Shown in pieces: positions 17,834 through 26,182 of a DNA stretch of 64,000 nucleotides. Source of the DNA: Rhodoblastus sp. (lineage in GTDB: Bacteria > Pseudomonadota > Alphaproteobacteria > Rhizobiales > Beijerinckiaceae); contig NZ_JAGRPM010000025.1 of assembly GCF_019449565.1 (NCBI RefSeq), positions 19,176-83,175 on the forward strand, read 5' to 3'. A program made the position numbers and the translations under genes. The notes beneath the pieces were generated by a model. The model worked only from the letters and a program-made list of their open reading frames with translations, had not been told where the DNA came from and did not search any database. The number at the start of each line of letters is the position of its first letter. Position 1 is the first letter of the stretch.

Positions 17834-20026
17834 ATGATGCGGCAGTACGAACTCGTCGATCGCGTTCGAAAATATAATCCGCAGACCGACGAGGATCTCC
17901 TCAATCGAGCCTATGTCTACGCCATGCGCGCGCATGGCCAGCAAATGCGCGCCTCGGGCGATCCCTATTTCACGCATCCGCTAGAAGTCGCGGCCATCCT
18001 GACCGAGATGAAGCTCGACGACGCGACCATCGTCGCCGCCGTGCTGCATGACACGATCGAGGACACGGGCGCGACCAGGGCCGATATCGATACTTTATTT
18101 GGCCAGGAGATCGGTCGCCTCGTCGATGGCCTCACGAAGCTGAAAAAGCTCGATCTCGTCTCCAAGCGGGCCGCGCAGGCGGAGAATTTCCGCAAGCTGC
18201 TGCTGGCCATCGCCGAAGACGTGCGCGTGCTGCTGGTCAAGCTCGCCGACCGCCTGCACAATATGCGCACGCTACATTACGTTTCGCCGGAAAAGCGCGC
18301 CCGCATCGCCGAGGAGACGCTGGACATCTACGCCCCGCTCGCCGGTCGCATGGGCATGCAGAACCTGCGCGACGAGCTTGAGAATCTCTCGTTCAAATAT
18401 TTGATGCCCGAAGCCTTCGCGATGGTTTCGACGCGGCTGGAGGATCTGCGCGAGAAGAACCGCGAGCTGATCAAGACCATCGAAAACGAATTGACCGAAG
18501 AGCTGGCGCGGCGCGGCATCAAGGCCGATGTGCGCGGGCGCCAGAAGCAGCCCTATTCGGTCTGGAGCAAGATGGAGCGCAAGTCGCTCGCTTTCGAGCA
18601 GTTATCCGACATTTTCGGCTTCCGCGTCGTCGTCGACAATACGGACGACTGCTATCGCGTCATCGGCGTCGTGCACCGGAAATGGCCGATGGTCCCGGGG
18701 CGGTTCAAGGATTATGTCTCGACGCCCAAGCAGAACGACTATCGCTCGATCCACACCACCGTGGTCGGTCCAGGACGCCAGCGCGTCGAGCTGCAAGTGC
18801 GCACCCATGAGATGCATGACATCGCGCGCCACGGCATCGCCGCCCACGCCTTGTACAAGGATGGCCGCGACGCGCCCGCGCCCGTGCTTTCGCATGAGAG
18901 CAACGCCTATCAATGGCTCAAGCGCACCATCGACATGCTCTCGGAAGGATCGAGCCCGGAAGAATTTCTGGAGCATACGCGGCTGGAGCTGTTCCATGAC
19001 CAGGTGTTCTGCTTCACGCCCAAGGGCCGGCTGATCGCGTTGCCGCGCGGCGCCACGCCGATCGATTTCGCCTATGCCGTCCACACCAGCGTGGGCAATT
19101 CGGCGGTCGGCGCCAAGATCAACGGCCGCCTCGCGCCGCTGCTGGCGCCGCTCGACAATGGCGACGAGGTCGAGATCGTGCGCACCGAGGGGCAGACGCC
19201 GCCGGCCGCCTGGGAATCCATCGCCGTGACCGGCAAGGCGCGCGCCGCGATCCGCCGCGCCACCCGCGACGCGGTGCGCGCGCAATATGCGGGCCTGGGC
19301 CGCCAGATCGTGCTGCGCGCCTTCGAACGGGCGGGCAAGAAATTCTCCGACGATAAATTGAGGCCGTCGCTGCCGCGCCTTGCGCGCTCGACGATCGAAG
19401 ACGTGCTGGCGGCGGTTGGGCGCGGCGAGATGTTTTCCGGCGATGTGGTCAAGGCCGTCTATCCGGAGTTCAAGGAAGAGCGCAAGGCGCAGTCGCCAGA
19501 CCGCAGCGATCCGGGCTGGTTCCGCATGCAGAAAGCCTCGGGGGTGCAGTTCAAGGCGCCTGGCGGCGGAAGCGACGCCCAAGCCGTGCCGATCCGCGGG
19601 CTACATGGCGACCTGCCGGTGGCCTTCGCCCCCAATGGCGCGGTGCCCGGCGACCGGATCGTCGGGATCATGACGCCGGGCCAGGGCATCACGGTCTATC
19701 CGATCCAGTCGCCCGCGCTCGCCGCCTTCGACGACCAGCCCGAACGCTGGCTCGACGTGCGCTGGGACGTCGAGGACGCCCAGGCCCTGTTTCCCGCGCG
19801 GATCGTGGTCGCGGCGATCAACGAGCCGGGCAGCCTCGGCGCCGTGGCGAGCCTGATCGGCGAGCAGGGCGGCAATATCGACGACGTGACCTTCAACAAG
19901 AAATCGCCGGACTTCCGCGAAATGACCTTCGACATTCAAGTCTTCGACCTGAAACACCTCAACGATATTCTCTCGCGGCTGCGCGTCCTGCCGATGATCA
20001 ACAGCGTTGAGCGCGTGATCGGATAG
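17834..20026 (+). CDS. rsh: bifunctional (p)ppGpp synthetase/hydrolase (RelA/SpoT homologue)
   Basis: About 730 residues: an HD hydrolase domain near 40-190 ([21 protein letters not shown]), a RelA/SpoT synthetase domain near 240-350 ([19 protein letters not shown]), a TGS domain near 390-450 ([21 protein letters not shown]), and a C-terminal ACT domain ([28 protein letters not shown] region). It makes and degrades the stringent-response alarmone. The start is one of two adjacent ATGs at 17834/17837; the reading frame extends upstream but that part is not family-like. pdxJ follows 26 bp downstream. Confidence 0.95.
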   Translation: MMRQYELVDRVRKYNPQTDEDLLNRAYVYAMRAHGQQMRASGDPYFTHPLEVAAILTEMKLDDATIVAAVLHDTIEDTGATRADIDTLFGQEIGRLVDGLTKLKKLDLVSKRAAQAENFRKLLLAIAEDVRVLLVKLADRLHNMRTLHYVSPEKRARIAEETLDIYAPLAGRMGMQNLRDELENLSFKYLMPEAFAMVSTRLEDLREKNRELIKTIENELTEELARRGIKADVRGRQKQPYSVWSKMERKSLAFEQLSDIFGFRVVVDNTDDCYRVIGVVHRKWPMVPGRFKDYVSTPKQNDYRSIHTTVVGPGRQRVELQVRTHEMHDIARHGIAAHALYKDGRDAPAPVLSHESNAYQWLKRTIDMLSEGSSPEEFLEHTRLELFHDQVFCFTPKGRLIALPRGATPIDFAYAVHTSVGNSAVGAKINGRLAPLLAPLDNGDEVEIVRTEGQTPPAAWESIAVTGKARAAIRRATRDAVRAQYAGLGRQIVLRAFERAGKKFSDDKLRPSLPRLARSTIEDVLAAVGRGEMFSGDVVKAVYPEFKEERKAQSPDRSDPGWFRMQKASGVQFKAPGGGSDAQAVPIRGLHGDLPVAFAPNGAVPGDRIVGIMTPGQGITVYPIQSPALAAFDDQPERWLDVRWDVEDAQALFPARIVVAAINEPGSLGAVASLIGEQGGNIDDVTFNKKSPDFREMTFDIQVFDLKHLNDILSRLRVLPMINSVERVIG

Positions 20027-20052
20027 AGAGCGCCGCCACGAAAGGCCCAGCG

Positions 20053-20808
20053 ATGAGTTTTGCGAAAAAAATCCGTCTCGGCGTCAATATCGATCACGTC
20101 GCCACCCTGCGCAACGCGCGGGGCGGCTTCGCGCCTGATCCCCTGCGCGCCGCGCAGATGGCGCTCGCCGCCGGAGCCGACGGAATTACCGCGCATCTGC
20201 GGGAGGATCGCCGCCATATCGTCGACGAGGACATGCGCCGCCTCAAGGCTTCGATCAATGCGCCGCTGAATTTCGAAATGGCCGCGACCGAACAAATGCT
20301 CGATATCGCGCTCAAGATTCGCCCGCACGCCTGCTGCCTCGTACCGGAAAAGCGCACCGAGCGCACCACGGAAGGCGGCCTTGACGTGGTCGGCGGCCGC
20401 GAAAGGCTCGCGCCCTTCGTCGACGAGCTTTTGCGCGCAGGCATTCGTGTCTCCTTGTTCATCGAGCCGTCGCCCGAGGCACTGGCCGCCGCGCGCGCCT
20501 TGAAGGCGCCGGTGGTCGAGCTTCATACCGGCGCCTGGTGCAACGCCCTGGCGCTGGGCGAGACGGATAAGGCGGACGCCGAGTTCGAGCGCCTGCGCGT
20601 GGCGGCGGCGGAGGCGGAGCGGCTCGGGATCGAATGCCATGCCGGCCACGGCCTCGATTTCGACACGGCGCGGCTGATCGCCGCTTTCCCGCAGATCGTC
20701 GAGTTTAATATCGGTCACTTCTTGATCGGCGAGGCGGTCTTCATCGGCCTCGACGCCGCGGTGAAGGAGATGATCGCCGCCATTGCTCAGGGACGGGCCG
20801 GGGGATGA
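20053..20808 (+). CDS. pdxJ: pyridoxine 5'-phosphate synthase
   Basis: A 251-residue TIM-barrel enzyme joining 1-deoxyxylulose 5-phosphate with aminoacetone phosphate in vitamin B6 synthesis. [17 protein letters not shown] at the start, [12 protein letters not shown], and [10 protein letters not shown] near 197-206 are conserved active-site segments. [16 protein letters not shown] closes the barrel. Its stop overlaps the acpS start by 4 bp. Confidence 0.96.
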   Translation: MSFAKKIRLGVNIDHVATLRNARGGFAPDPLRAAQMALAAGADGITAHLREDRRHIVDEDMRRLKASINAPLNFEMAATEQMLDIALKIRPHACCLVPEKRTERTTEGGLDVVGGRERLAPFVDELLRAGIRVSLFIEPSPEALAAARALKAPVVELHTGAWCNALALGETDKADAEFERLRVAAAEAERLGIECHAGHGLDFDTARLIAAFPQIVEFNIGHFLIGEAVFIGLDAAVKEMIAAIAQGRAGG

Positions 20809-21218
20809 TCATCGGACTCGGCCTCGACCTTTGCGACATCCGGCGCATCGAACAAACATTGGAGAAATATGGCGAGCGCTTTCCTCGCCGCTGCTTCACG
20901 CCCGTCGAGCGCGCCAAGGCCGACGGCCGCAAGGCGCGGGCGGCGACCTACGCCAAGCGTTTCGCCGCCAAGGAGGCCTGTGCCAAGGCGCTCGGCTGCG
21001 GGATCGGGCAGGGGGTGTCGTGGCGCGACATGGGCGTGGTCAATGATCCGTTCGGGCGGCCATCAATGGAGTTGACCGGCGGGGCGGCGGAGCGGCTCGC
21101 CCGGCTCACGCCGGCGGGCTGCGAGGCGCGCGTCCATCTGACCATGACCGACGAATATCCGCTGGCGCAGGCGCAGGTGATGATCGAGGCGGTTCCCCAA
21201 CCCTTGTCCAAGCCTTGA
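20805..21218 (+). CDS. acpS: holo-[acyl-carrier-protein] synthase
   Basis: A 137-residue phosphopantetheinyl transferase that activates acyl carrier protein. [26 protein letters not shown] and the [16 protein letters not shown] motif (Mg and CoA binding) are canonical. It starts within the end of pdxJ. The C-terminal end and stop codon fall in the first unit of a 17-bp tandem repeat (21207-21274), so the last few residues may vary between strains. Confidence 0.95.
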   Translation: MIIGLGLDLCDIRRIEQTLEKYGERFPRRCFTPVERAKADGRKARAATYAKRFAAKEACAKALGCGIGQGVSWRDMGVVNDPFGRPSMELTGGAAERLARLTPAGCEARVHLTMTDEYPLAQAQVMIEAVPQPLSKP

Positions 21219-21274
21219 GCCTCTCCAAGCCTTGAGCCTCTCCAAGCCTTGAGCCTCGCCAAGCCTTGAGCCTC
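21207..21274. repeat. four-copy 17-bp tandem repeat across the acpS stop
   Basis: The unit TCCAAGCCTTGAGCCTC occurs four times in tandem; the fourth begins GCC instead of TCC. The acpS TGA lies in the first unit. 17 is not a multiple of 3, but the extra copies lie beyond the stop, so acpS is unaffected. The array fills the start of the acpS-lepB spacer. Confidence 0.9.
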
Positions 21275-21394
21275 GCCCCATTTTGCGCGGCGGGCGGACA
21301 GAAAACGGACAAAAATTCGCCCCGAATTGGCGCGACAGCCTTGCGTCGGAGCGCGAAAACGCCGACAACCGGCGCCCGGAACTGGAAAAAAGAT

Positions 21395-22183
21395 ATGAGC
21401 GAATCCATGAGCGAAACGTCGCCGCGCGCCGCCAAGAAGACCGAACAAGGCGGAATTGGCGAAACGATCATCGTGATCCTTCAGGCGCTGGCGATCGCTC
21501 TCGTGGTCCGCACCTTCCTCTTCCAGCCCTTCAATATTCCGTCGGGTTCAATGATCCCGACGCTGGAGATCGGCGATTATCTCTTCGTCTCCAAATATAG
21601 CTATGGCTATTCGCGCTATTCCTTTCCCTTCGGCCTTCCCGCGTTCCAGGGCCGCATTTTTGGCTCTGCGCCCAAGCGCGGCGATGTCGTGGTGTTCAAG
21701 CTGCCGCGCGACAATGAGACCGATTACATCAAGCGCGTAATCGGCCTGCCCGGCGACAAGATCGAGATGAAAAAGGGCCGGCTCTATATCAACGACCAGA
21801 TCGTCGAGCGCGAGCCCATCGAGAAGGCGCAGACCGAGGATCTTTACGGCCATTTCGGCCCCGTGCCGACCTATAAGGAAACCTTGCCGGGCGGCGTCAC
21901 CCACACGATCATCGAGATCCAGGGCGATGACGGCTTCAACGACAACGCCGGGCCCTTCATTGTGCCGCAGGGCCATTATTTCATGATGGGCGACAACCGC
22001 GACAACTCCACCGATTCCCGCGTGCCGCAGGATCAGGGCGGCGTCGGCTATGTGCCCTATGTCAATGTCGAGGGCCGCGCGGAAATGATCTTCTTCTCGG
22101 TCGGCGGCGGCGCGGCGGCCTGGGAGTTCTGGCGCTGGCCGTGGACCCTGCGCCTGAACCGCATGTTCCACGCGGTCCGATGA
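21395..22183 (+). CDS. lepB: signal peptidase I
   Basis: A 262-residue inner-membrane serine protease that removes signal peptides from exported proteins. One N-terminal membrane helix (about 24-43) is followed by the box-B motif IPSGSMIPTL with catalytic Ser52, and DYIKRVIGLPGD with general base Lys113. GDNRDNSTDSR is the conserved box E. Start choice: the ATG at 21395 gives a normal cytoplasmic tail; the frame is open further upstream through the tandem-repeat region, without a better ribosome site. It overlaps rnc by 4 bp. Confidence 0.95.
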   Translation: MSESMSETSPRAAKKTEQGGIGETIIVILQALAIALVVRTFLFQPFNIPSGSMIPTLEIGDYLFVSKYSYGYSRYSFPFGLPAFQGRIFGSAPKRGDVVVFKLPRDNETDYIKRVIGLPGDKIEMKKGRLYINDQIVEREPIEKAQTEDLYGHFGPVPTYKETLPGGVTHTIIEIQGDDGFNDNAGPFIVPQGHYFMMGDNRDNSTDSRVPQDQGGVGYVPYVNVEGRAEMIFFSVGGGAAAWEFWRWPWTLRLNRMFHAVR

Positions 22184-22911
22184 GCGTCGCTGGCGACGCC
22201 GCGGCGGATTTCGGCGATCTCGCCGCCCTGCAGGAGCGCGTGGGCTATCGCTTCGCGGATCCGTTGCTGCTGTTGCGCGCGCTGACCCATGTCAGCGCCT
22301 TGCCGGCGACCCAGGCGGCGCGCCGGGTCGATTCCTATCAGCGGCTTGAGTTTCTCGGCGACCGCGTGCTTGGCCTCGCCGTGTCCGACATGCTCTGCGA
22401 GCAATTTCCGGGAGCTGAGGAAGGCGAACTCTCGCGCCGCCTTGCCGATCTGGTCCGCAAGGAAACCTGCGCCGATGTCGCGCGCGAATGGGGCGTTGGC
22501 GACGTCGTGCGGCTTGGCGAGGGCGAGGCCCAGACCGGCGGCGCCAAGAAATCCGCCATTCTCGGCGACGTCTGCGAGAGCATTCTCGGCGCAATCTTTC
22601 TCGACGGCGGCTTCGCGGCGGCGCAGGCGACGATCCGTCGCTTCTTTCACGGGAAAATGCTCAATCCGGCGCGGCCCCTGCGCGACCCGAAAACCGCCTT
22701 GCAGGAATGGGCGCAGGCGCGCGGCCTGCCGCCGCCGTCCTATCGGCAGTCGTCGCGGATCGGGCCGGATCATGCGCCGGTTTTCATTATGGAAGTCGTC
22801 GTCAACGGCTATGAGCCGATGGCCGCCCGGGGCAGTTCGAAGCGCTTCGCCGAACAGGCCTGCGCGCAGAGCTTCCTGACCCGCGAGGGCGTCTGGGAGG
22901 AGGGGGAATGA
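22180..22911 (+). CDS. rnc: ribonuclease III
   Basis: A 243-residue double-stranded-RNA endonuclease. The RNase III signature YQRLEFLGDRVLGL (about 47-60) and ESILGAIFLDGG with the metal-binding glutamate are present, and a double-stranded RNA-binding domain fills the last ~70 residues (DPKTALQEWAQARG onward). It processes rRNA and mRNAs. The ATG overlaps the lepB TGA, and its own stop overlaps era by 4 bp, giving the coupled lepB-rnc-era unit. Confidence 0.95.
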   Translation: MSVAGDAAADFGDLAALQERVGYRFADPLLLLRALTHVSALPATQAARRVDSYQRLEFLGDRVLGLAVSDMLCEQFPGAEEGELSRRLADLVRKETCADVAREWGVGDVVRLGEGEAQTGGAKKSAILGDVCESILGAIFLDGGFAAAQATIRRFFHGKMLNPARPLRDPKTALQEWAQARGLPPPSYRQSSRIGPDHAPVFIMEVVVNGYEPMAARGSSKRFAEQACAQSFLTREGVWEEGE

Positions 22912-23819
22912 CTGAGGAGACGAAGGCGCCGCGTTGCGGTTTTTGCGCCCTGATCGGCGCGCCTAACGCCGGCAAGTCGACGCTGCTCAACCAGCTCGTC
23001 GGCGCGAAGGTTTCGATCGTGTCGCGCAAGGTCCAGACCACCCGCACGCTGGTGCGCGGCATTGCGCTGGAAGGCGAGGCGCAGATCATTTTTGTCGATA
23101 CGCCCGGCATTTTCGCGCCCAAGCGCCGGCTCGACCGCGCCATGGTCACCTCGGCCTGGGGCGGGGCGGGCGACGCCGATGTGGTCTGCCTGCTGATCGA
23201 CGCGCGCAAGGGCGTGGACGAGGAGGTCGAGGCCATCCTCGAAAGGCTGCCGCAATTGCGCGCGCCGAAAATCCTCGTGCTCAACAAGATCGACACCATC
23301 GAGCATGAAAAGCTGCTTGGACTCGCCGCCAGCCTGAACGAGCGGATTCACTTCGCCGACACTTTCATGATCTCGGCGCTGAAAGGCCATGGCTGCGTGA
23401 AGTTCCGCGAGAAGCTTGCGCAATATATGCAGCCGGGTCCGTGGCTCTATCCCGAAGACCAGATTTCCGACGCGCCCATACGCGCGCTGGCCGCAGAGAT
23501 CACGCGCGAAAAACTCTTCGAGCGCCTGCACGACGAATTGCCCTATCAGTCCACGGTCGAGACCGAATTGTGGAAAGACCAGCCCGACGGCTCCGCGCGC
23601 GTGGAGCAGACGATCTATGTCACCCGCGAGGGACAGAAGAAGATCGTGATCGGCGAAGGCGGAAAGACGATCAAGAGCATCGGCTCAGCGGCGCGCAAGG
23701 AAATCATGGAGGCGGCGGAACAGAAGGTCCATCTGTTCCTGTTCGTGAAAGTGCGCGAGAATTGGGGCGACGACCCGGAGCGCTATCGCGAAATGGGTCT
23801 GGAATTTCCCAGGAAGTAA
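22908..23819 (+). CDS. era: GTPase Era
   Basis: A 303-residue ribosome-assembly GTPase. G-domain motifs are GAPNAGKST (G1), FVDTPG (G3), NKID (G4) and SALKG (G5). The C-terminal KH domain contains IVIGEGGKTIKSIGSAARKEI, which binds the 3' end of 16S rRNA. Translationally coupled to rnc through a 4-bp overlap. Confidence 0.96.
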   Translation: MTEETKAPRCGFCALIGAPNAGKSTLLNQLVGAKVSIVSRKVQTTRTLVRGIALEGEAQIIFVDTPGIFAPKRRLDRAMVTSAWGGAGDADVVCLLIDARKGVDEEVEAILERLPQLRAPKILVLNKIDTIEHEKLLGLAASLNERIHFADTFMISALKGHGCVKFREKLAQYMQPGPWLYPEDQISDAPIRALAAEITREKLFERLHDELPYQSTVETELWKDQPDGSARVEQTIYVTREGQKKIVIGEGGKTIKSIGSAARKEIMEAAEQKVHLFLFVKVRENWGDDPERYREMGLEFPRK

Positions 23820-23832
23820 GGGGGCTGCGGCC

Positions 23833-24543
23833 ATGGAATGGTCGGAGCGCGGCCTGATCCTCGGCCTGAAGAAACATGGCGAGACCAGCGTCATTCTCGA
23901 ATTGATGACGCGCGGCCATGGTCGCCATCTCGGCGTGGTGCGCGGCGGGCGCTCCAAGTCCATGCAGCCGGTGCTGCAGCCGGGCAATGAGGTCCAGGCG
24001 GTCTGGCGCGCGCGGCTGGAGGAACATCTCGGCATGTTCGCCGTCGAGGCGGCGGCGCTGCGGACGGATCTGTTGCTGTCGAACCCGCAGGGCCTGCATG
24101 GCGTCGGGCTGCTTGGAGCCTTGCTGCGGCTGCTGCCGGAACGCGATCCGCATCCGGGCCTTTACGAGCGGGCGCAGGTTCTGCTGGCGCAGCTCACCAC
24201 GCCGCTGGCCCCGGCGCTTTTCGTCCATTTCGAACTGGCTTTGCTTGCCGAACTCGGCTTCGGCCTCGATCTCGACCAATGCGCGGCGACGGGAGGGCGG
24301 GACGATCTGGTCTATGTCTCGCCCAAATCCGCCCGCGCCGTGAGCCGCGAGGCCGGCGCGCCCTGGGCGGCGAAGCTGCTGCCGCTGCCGGCCTTTCTGC
24401 GCGAGGCGCCGGGCGCTCCGGTCACGCGGGAGAATGTGCGGGACGGCTTCCGACTCACCGAATTTTTTCTCGCCCGCGACGTTTATCTGCCGCGCGGGCT
24501 CAAGCCGCCGGAAGCGCGCGCGGCTTTTATCGCGAGCTTTTGA
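23833..24543 (+). CDS. recO: DNA repair protein RecO
   Basis: A 236-residue RecF-pathway mediator. The N-terminal OB-fold starts MEWSERGLILGLKKHGETSVILELMTRGHGRHLGVVRGGRSK. The helical C-terminal domain includes FELALLAELGFGLDLDQCAATG (about 136-157). It helps load RecA at gaps bound by single-strand-binding protein. It is the last gene of the lepB-era run; in many relatives parC follows directly, here it is 1.6 kb away. Confidence 0.93.
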   Translation: MEWSERGLILGLKKHGETSVILELMTRGHGRHLGVVRGGRSKSMQPVLQPGNEVQAVWRARLEEHLGMFAVEAAALRTDLLLSNPQGLHGVGLLGALLRLLPERDPHPGLYERAQVLLAQLTTPLAPALFVHFELALLAELGFGLDLDQCAATGGRDDLVYVSPKSARAVSREAGAPWAAKLLPLPAFLREAPGAPVTRENVRDGFRLTEFFLARDVYLPRGLKPPEARAAFIASF

Positions 24544-24603
24544 GCATTTCCGGTCGGATTTTTGCCGCGATGAAGCGGGCTGACTTAAGGATAGCGCCGC
24601 GTT

Positions 24604-25404
24604 TTATTTAGCCCGGAGATACAGGTTCTCGCTTGATTGGCCGGGAACCGGTCGTGCCTCGGTTGTGAAGAGGTCTGTTCTTCCCTTCACCAAATGCGAC
24701 AGCTTCTTGTAGCCAAAGGCTCGGGGATCAAAGTTGGGATCGAGTCTGTTCAGATTGCTGCCGAATGTCCCCAGATGCACCCAGCCGTTTTCATCCGATG
24801 ATTGTTCCAAGGCGTTCAGCGCGATTTCTTTGGGGAACTTCCGGACGGGTACGGATGCTGAGGCAGGTTTTTTCGGCGCTGCTTCGGGGGCCGCATTGGC
24901 GTTCGCTGCAACGCTCGCTGTCTCTGCCTTGCTGCGGCACAATGCTTCGATGAACATGAACTCATCGCAGGCGTTCTGAAATGCGCATGGCGTTTTGTGC
25001 GCCCCGAAACCCAGCACCTTCAGCCCTTCCTCTCGAATTCGCGTTGCGAGTCCGGTGAAGTCGCTATCGCTGCTGACAAGGCAGAAACCGTCAAAATTCC
25101 GGGTGTAGAGCAAGTCCATCGCATCGATGACGAGCGCGATGTCCGTTGCATTCTTCCTTGGCGTGTAGGCGAATTGCTGAACAGGCTTGATGGCGTATTC
25201 CTGGAGGATTTCGTTCCACGATGAGCTGGGGCCAGCGGTGAAATCGCCGTAGATCCGCTTCACCGTGGCTTCGCCAAACCGCGCGACTTCCGCCAGGATT
25301 CCTTCAATCGCCAATGCCTGGGCGTTGTCGCCGTCAATAAGCACCGCCAGACGGGAGACCGGTTCTTCTGGTCCATTTTTGGCTGAGAGCCTCGATGACG
25401 CCAT
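24604..25404 (-). CDS. NYN-domain protein with C-terminal OST-HTH/LOTUS domain
   Basis: A 266-residue protein with an NYN nuclease-like domain (about 15-155) and an OST-HTH (LOTUS) RNA-binding domain near the C terminus. Acidic residues are in LAVLIDGDNAQ, NATDIALVIDAMDLL and LVSSDSDFTGLATRIREEG. The second domain runs from about LNALEQSSDENGWVHLG to HLVKGRTDLF. An Ala/Pro linker (about 165-195) joins them. Probably an RNA-targeting protein; function unproven. It is visibly less GC-rich than its neighbours and lies opposite in strand between recO and parC, suggesting acquisition. An upstream ATG at 25446 is an alternative start. Confidence 0.87.
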   Translation of the reverse strand: MASSRLSAKNGPEEPVSRLAVLIDGDNAQALAIEGILAEVARFGEATVKRIYGDFTAGPSSSWNEILQEYAIKPVQQFAYTPRKNATDIALVIDAMDLLYTRNFDGFCLVSSDSDFTGLATRIREEGLKVLGFGAHKTPCAFQNACDEFMFIEALCRSKAETASVAANANAAPEAAPKKPASASVPVRKFPKEIALNALEQSSDENGWVHLGTFGSNLNRLDPNFDPRAFGYKKLSHLVKGRTDLFTTEARPVPGQSSENLYLRAK

Positions 25405-25607
25405 CTTCAGTTCAATCTTTTTGGTTGGGAATGGAGCGAAAAACAAAGTTCGTGATCGGGATCATTTGAAATCGAAAGCCCTTGCGAAATTCTGAGTCTC
25501 CCGTGGTGAATTTTTCTCTTGAGTAAATGTGGTTACTTTCGCTCTCCCCGATCTTAGCTGGTCAAGGCGCGGCAGCCGGGGCGGAGTGCGGGGGACAAAA
25601 ACGAAAA

Positions 25608-25627
25608 AACCGCGCCGAAACGCGGTT
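25608..25627 (-). terminator. intrinsic terminator for the small secreted-protein gene
   Basis: A 7-bp stem AACCGCG/CGCGGTT with a 6-nt loop. Read on the minus strand, the hairpin is followed by a run of T (AAAAAA at 25604-25609 on the plus strand), 65 bp after the stop of the gene at 25692-25934. Confidence 0.7.
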
Positions 25628-25691
25628 CATTCACCATCTTTGGAAAAACGTCCGGCCTTCACCGGCTATTCTGACGCCGATTCGTGAGCCT

Positions 25692-25934
25692 TCACTGGCA
25701 GACGTGGCGGATTTCCTTGTGCGAAATGCCATAGCCTTCGTCGGCTTCGACCTCGCGGTCCTCGCATTGGCGGGCGTTCGCGGCGGCTGCGTCCGCCTGG
25801 ATGGATGCGGCCTCGACCGCCCGCGCGCCGCCTTCCGCCATCACCTGCCCGATGGGCGAGAGATAAGCAATGGCGGAGAAAGCGAAAAGGCCCAGCAGAA
25901 ACAACAATGTCATCAAGCGATTCGACGTTTTCAT
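25692..25934 (-). CDS. small exported or membrane-anchored protein of unknown function
   Basis: An 80-residue protein with one hydrophobic N-terminal segment (about 8-25) and a hydrophilic C-terminal part holding two cysteines (ARQCEDRE and the final HVCQ). The ATG at 25934 is preceded by CTGAGGC; a longer frame from 25997 is possible but less likely. Its own terminator lies downstream. I do not recognise the family. It sits between the NYN/OST-HTH gene and parC. Confidence 0.6.
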   Translation of the reverse strand: MKTSNRLMTLLFLLGLFAFSAIAYLSPIGQVMAEGGARAVEAASIQADAAAANARQCEDREVEADEGYGISHKEIRHVCQ

Positions 25935-26182
25935 GACTGCCTCAGTCCGATCCCGACGCAAACGGCTCGGGCAAGACATTTGCCTTGCCGCGATCAAGCA
26001 TTGTGACGCCGGGAATTGAACAGTTCAGGGGGGTAAAGGTTCCGCATGTGCGAAATGTCCATCGCGTTCTAGACCCGCCGGCGGCGCCAGACTAGTGCGG
26101 AAAGGACACATATTTCGTTAAAATCGGGAGGCGTACAAATAGCGAACTTGAACGCGCCGCCCGGCTGATCTATGGCTGGCCC

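Noticed and set aside
25527..26006. A 159-residue plus-strand frame over the small secreted-protein gene
   Set aside because: It runs through the terminator and the antisense of the signal-peptide gene and has no family match; only its HLWKNVR stretch is of interest and is reported separately.
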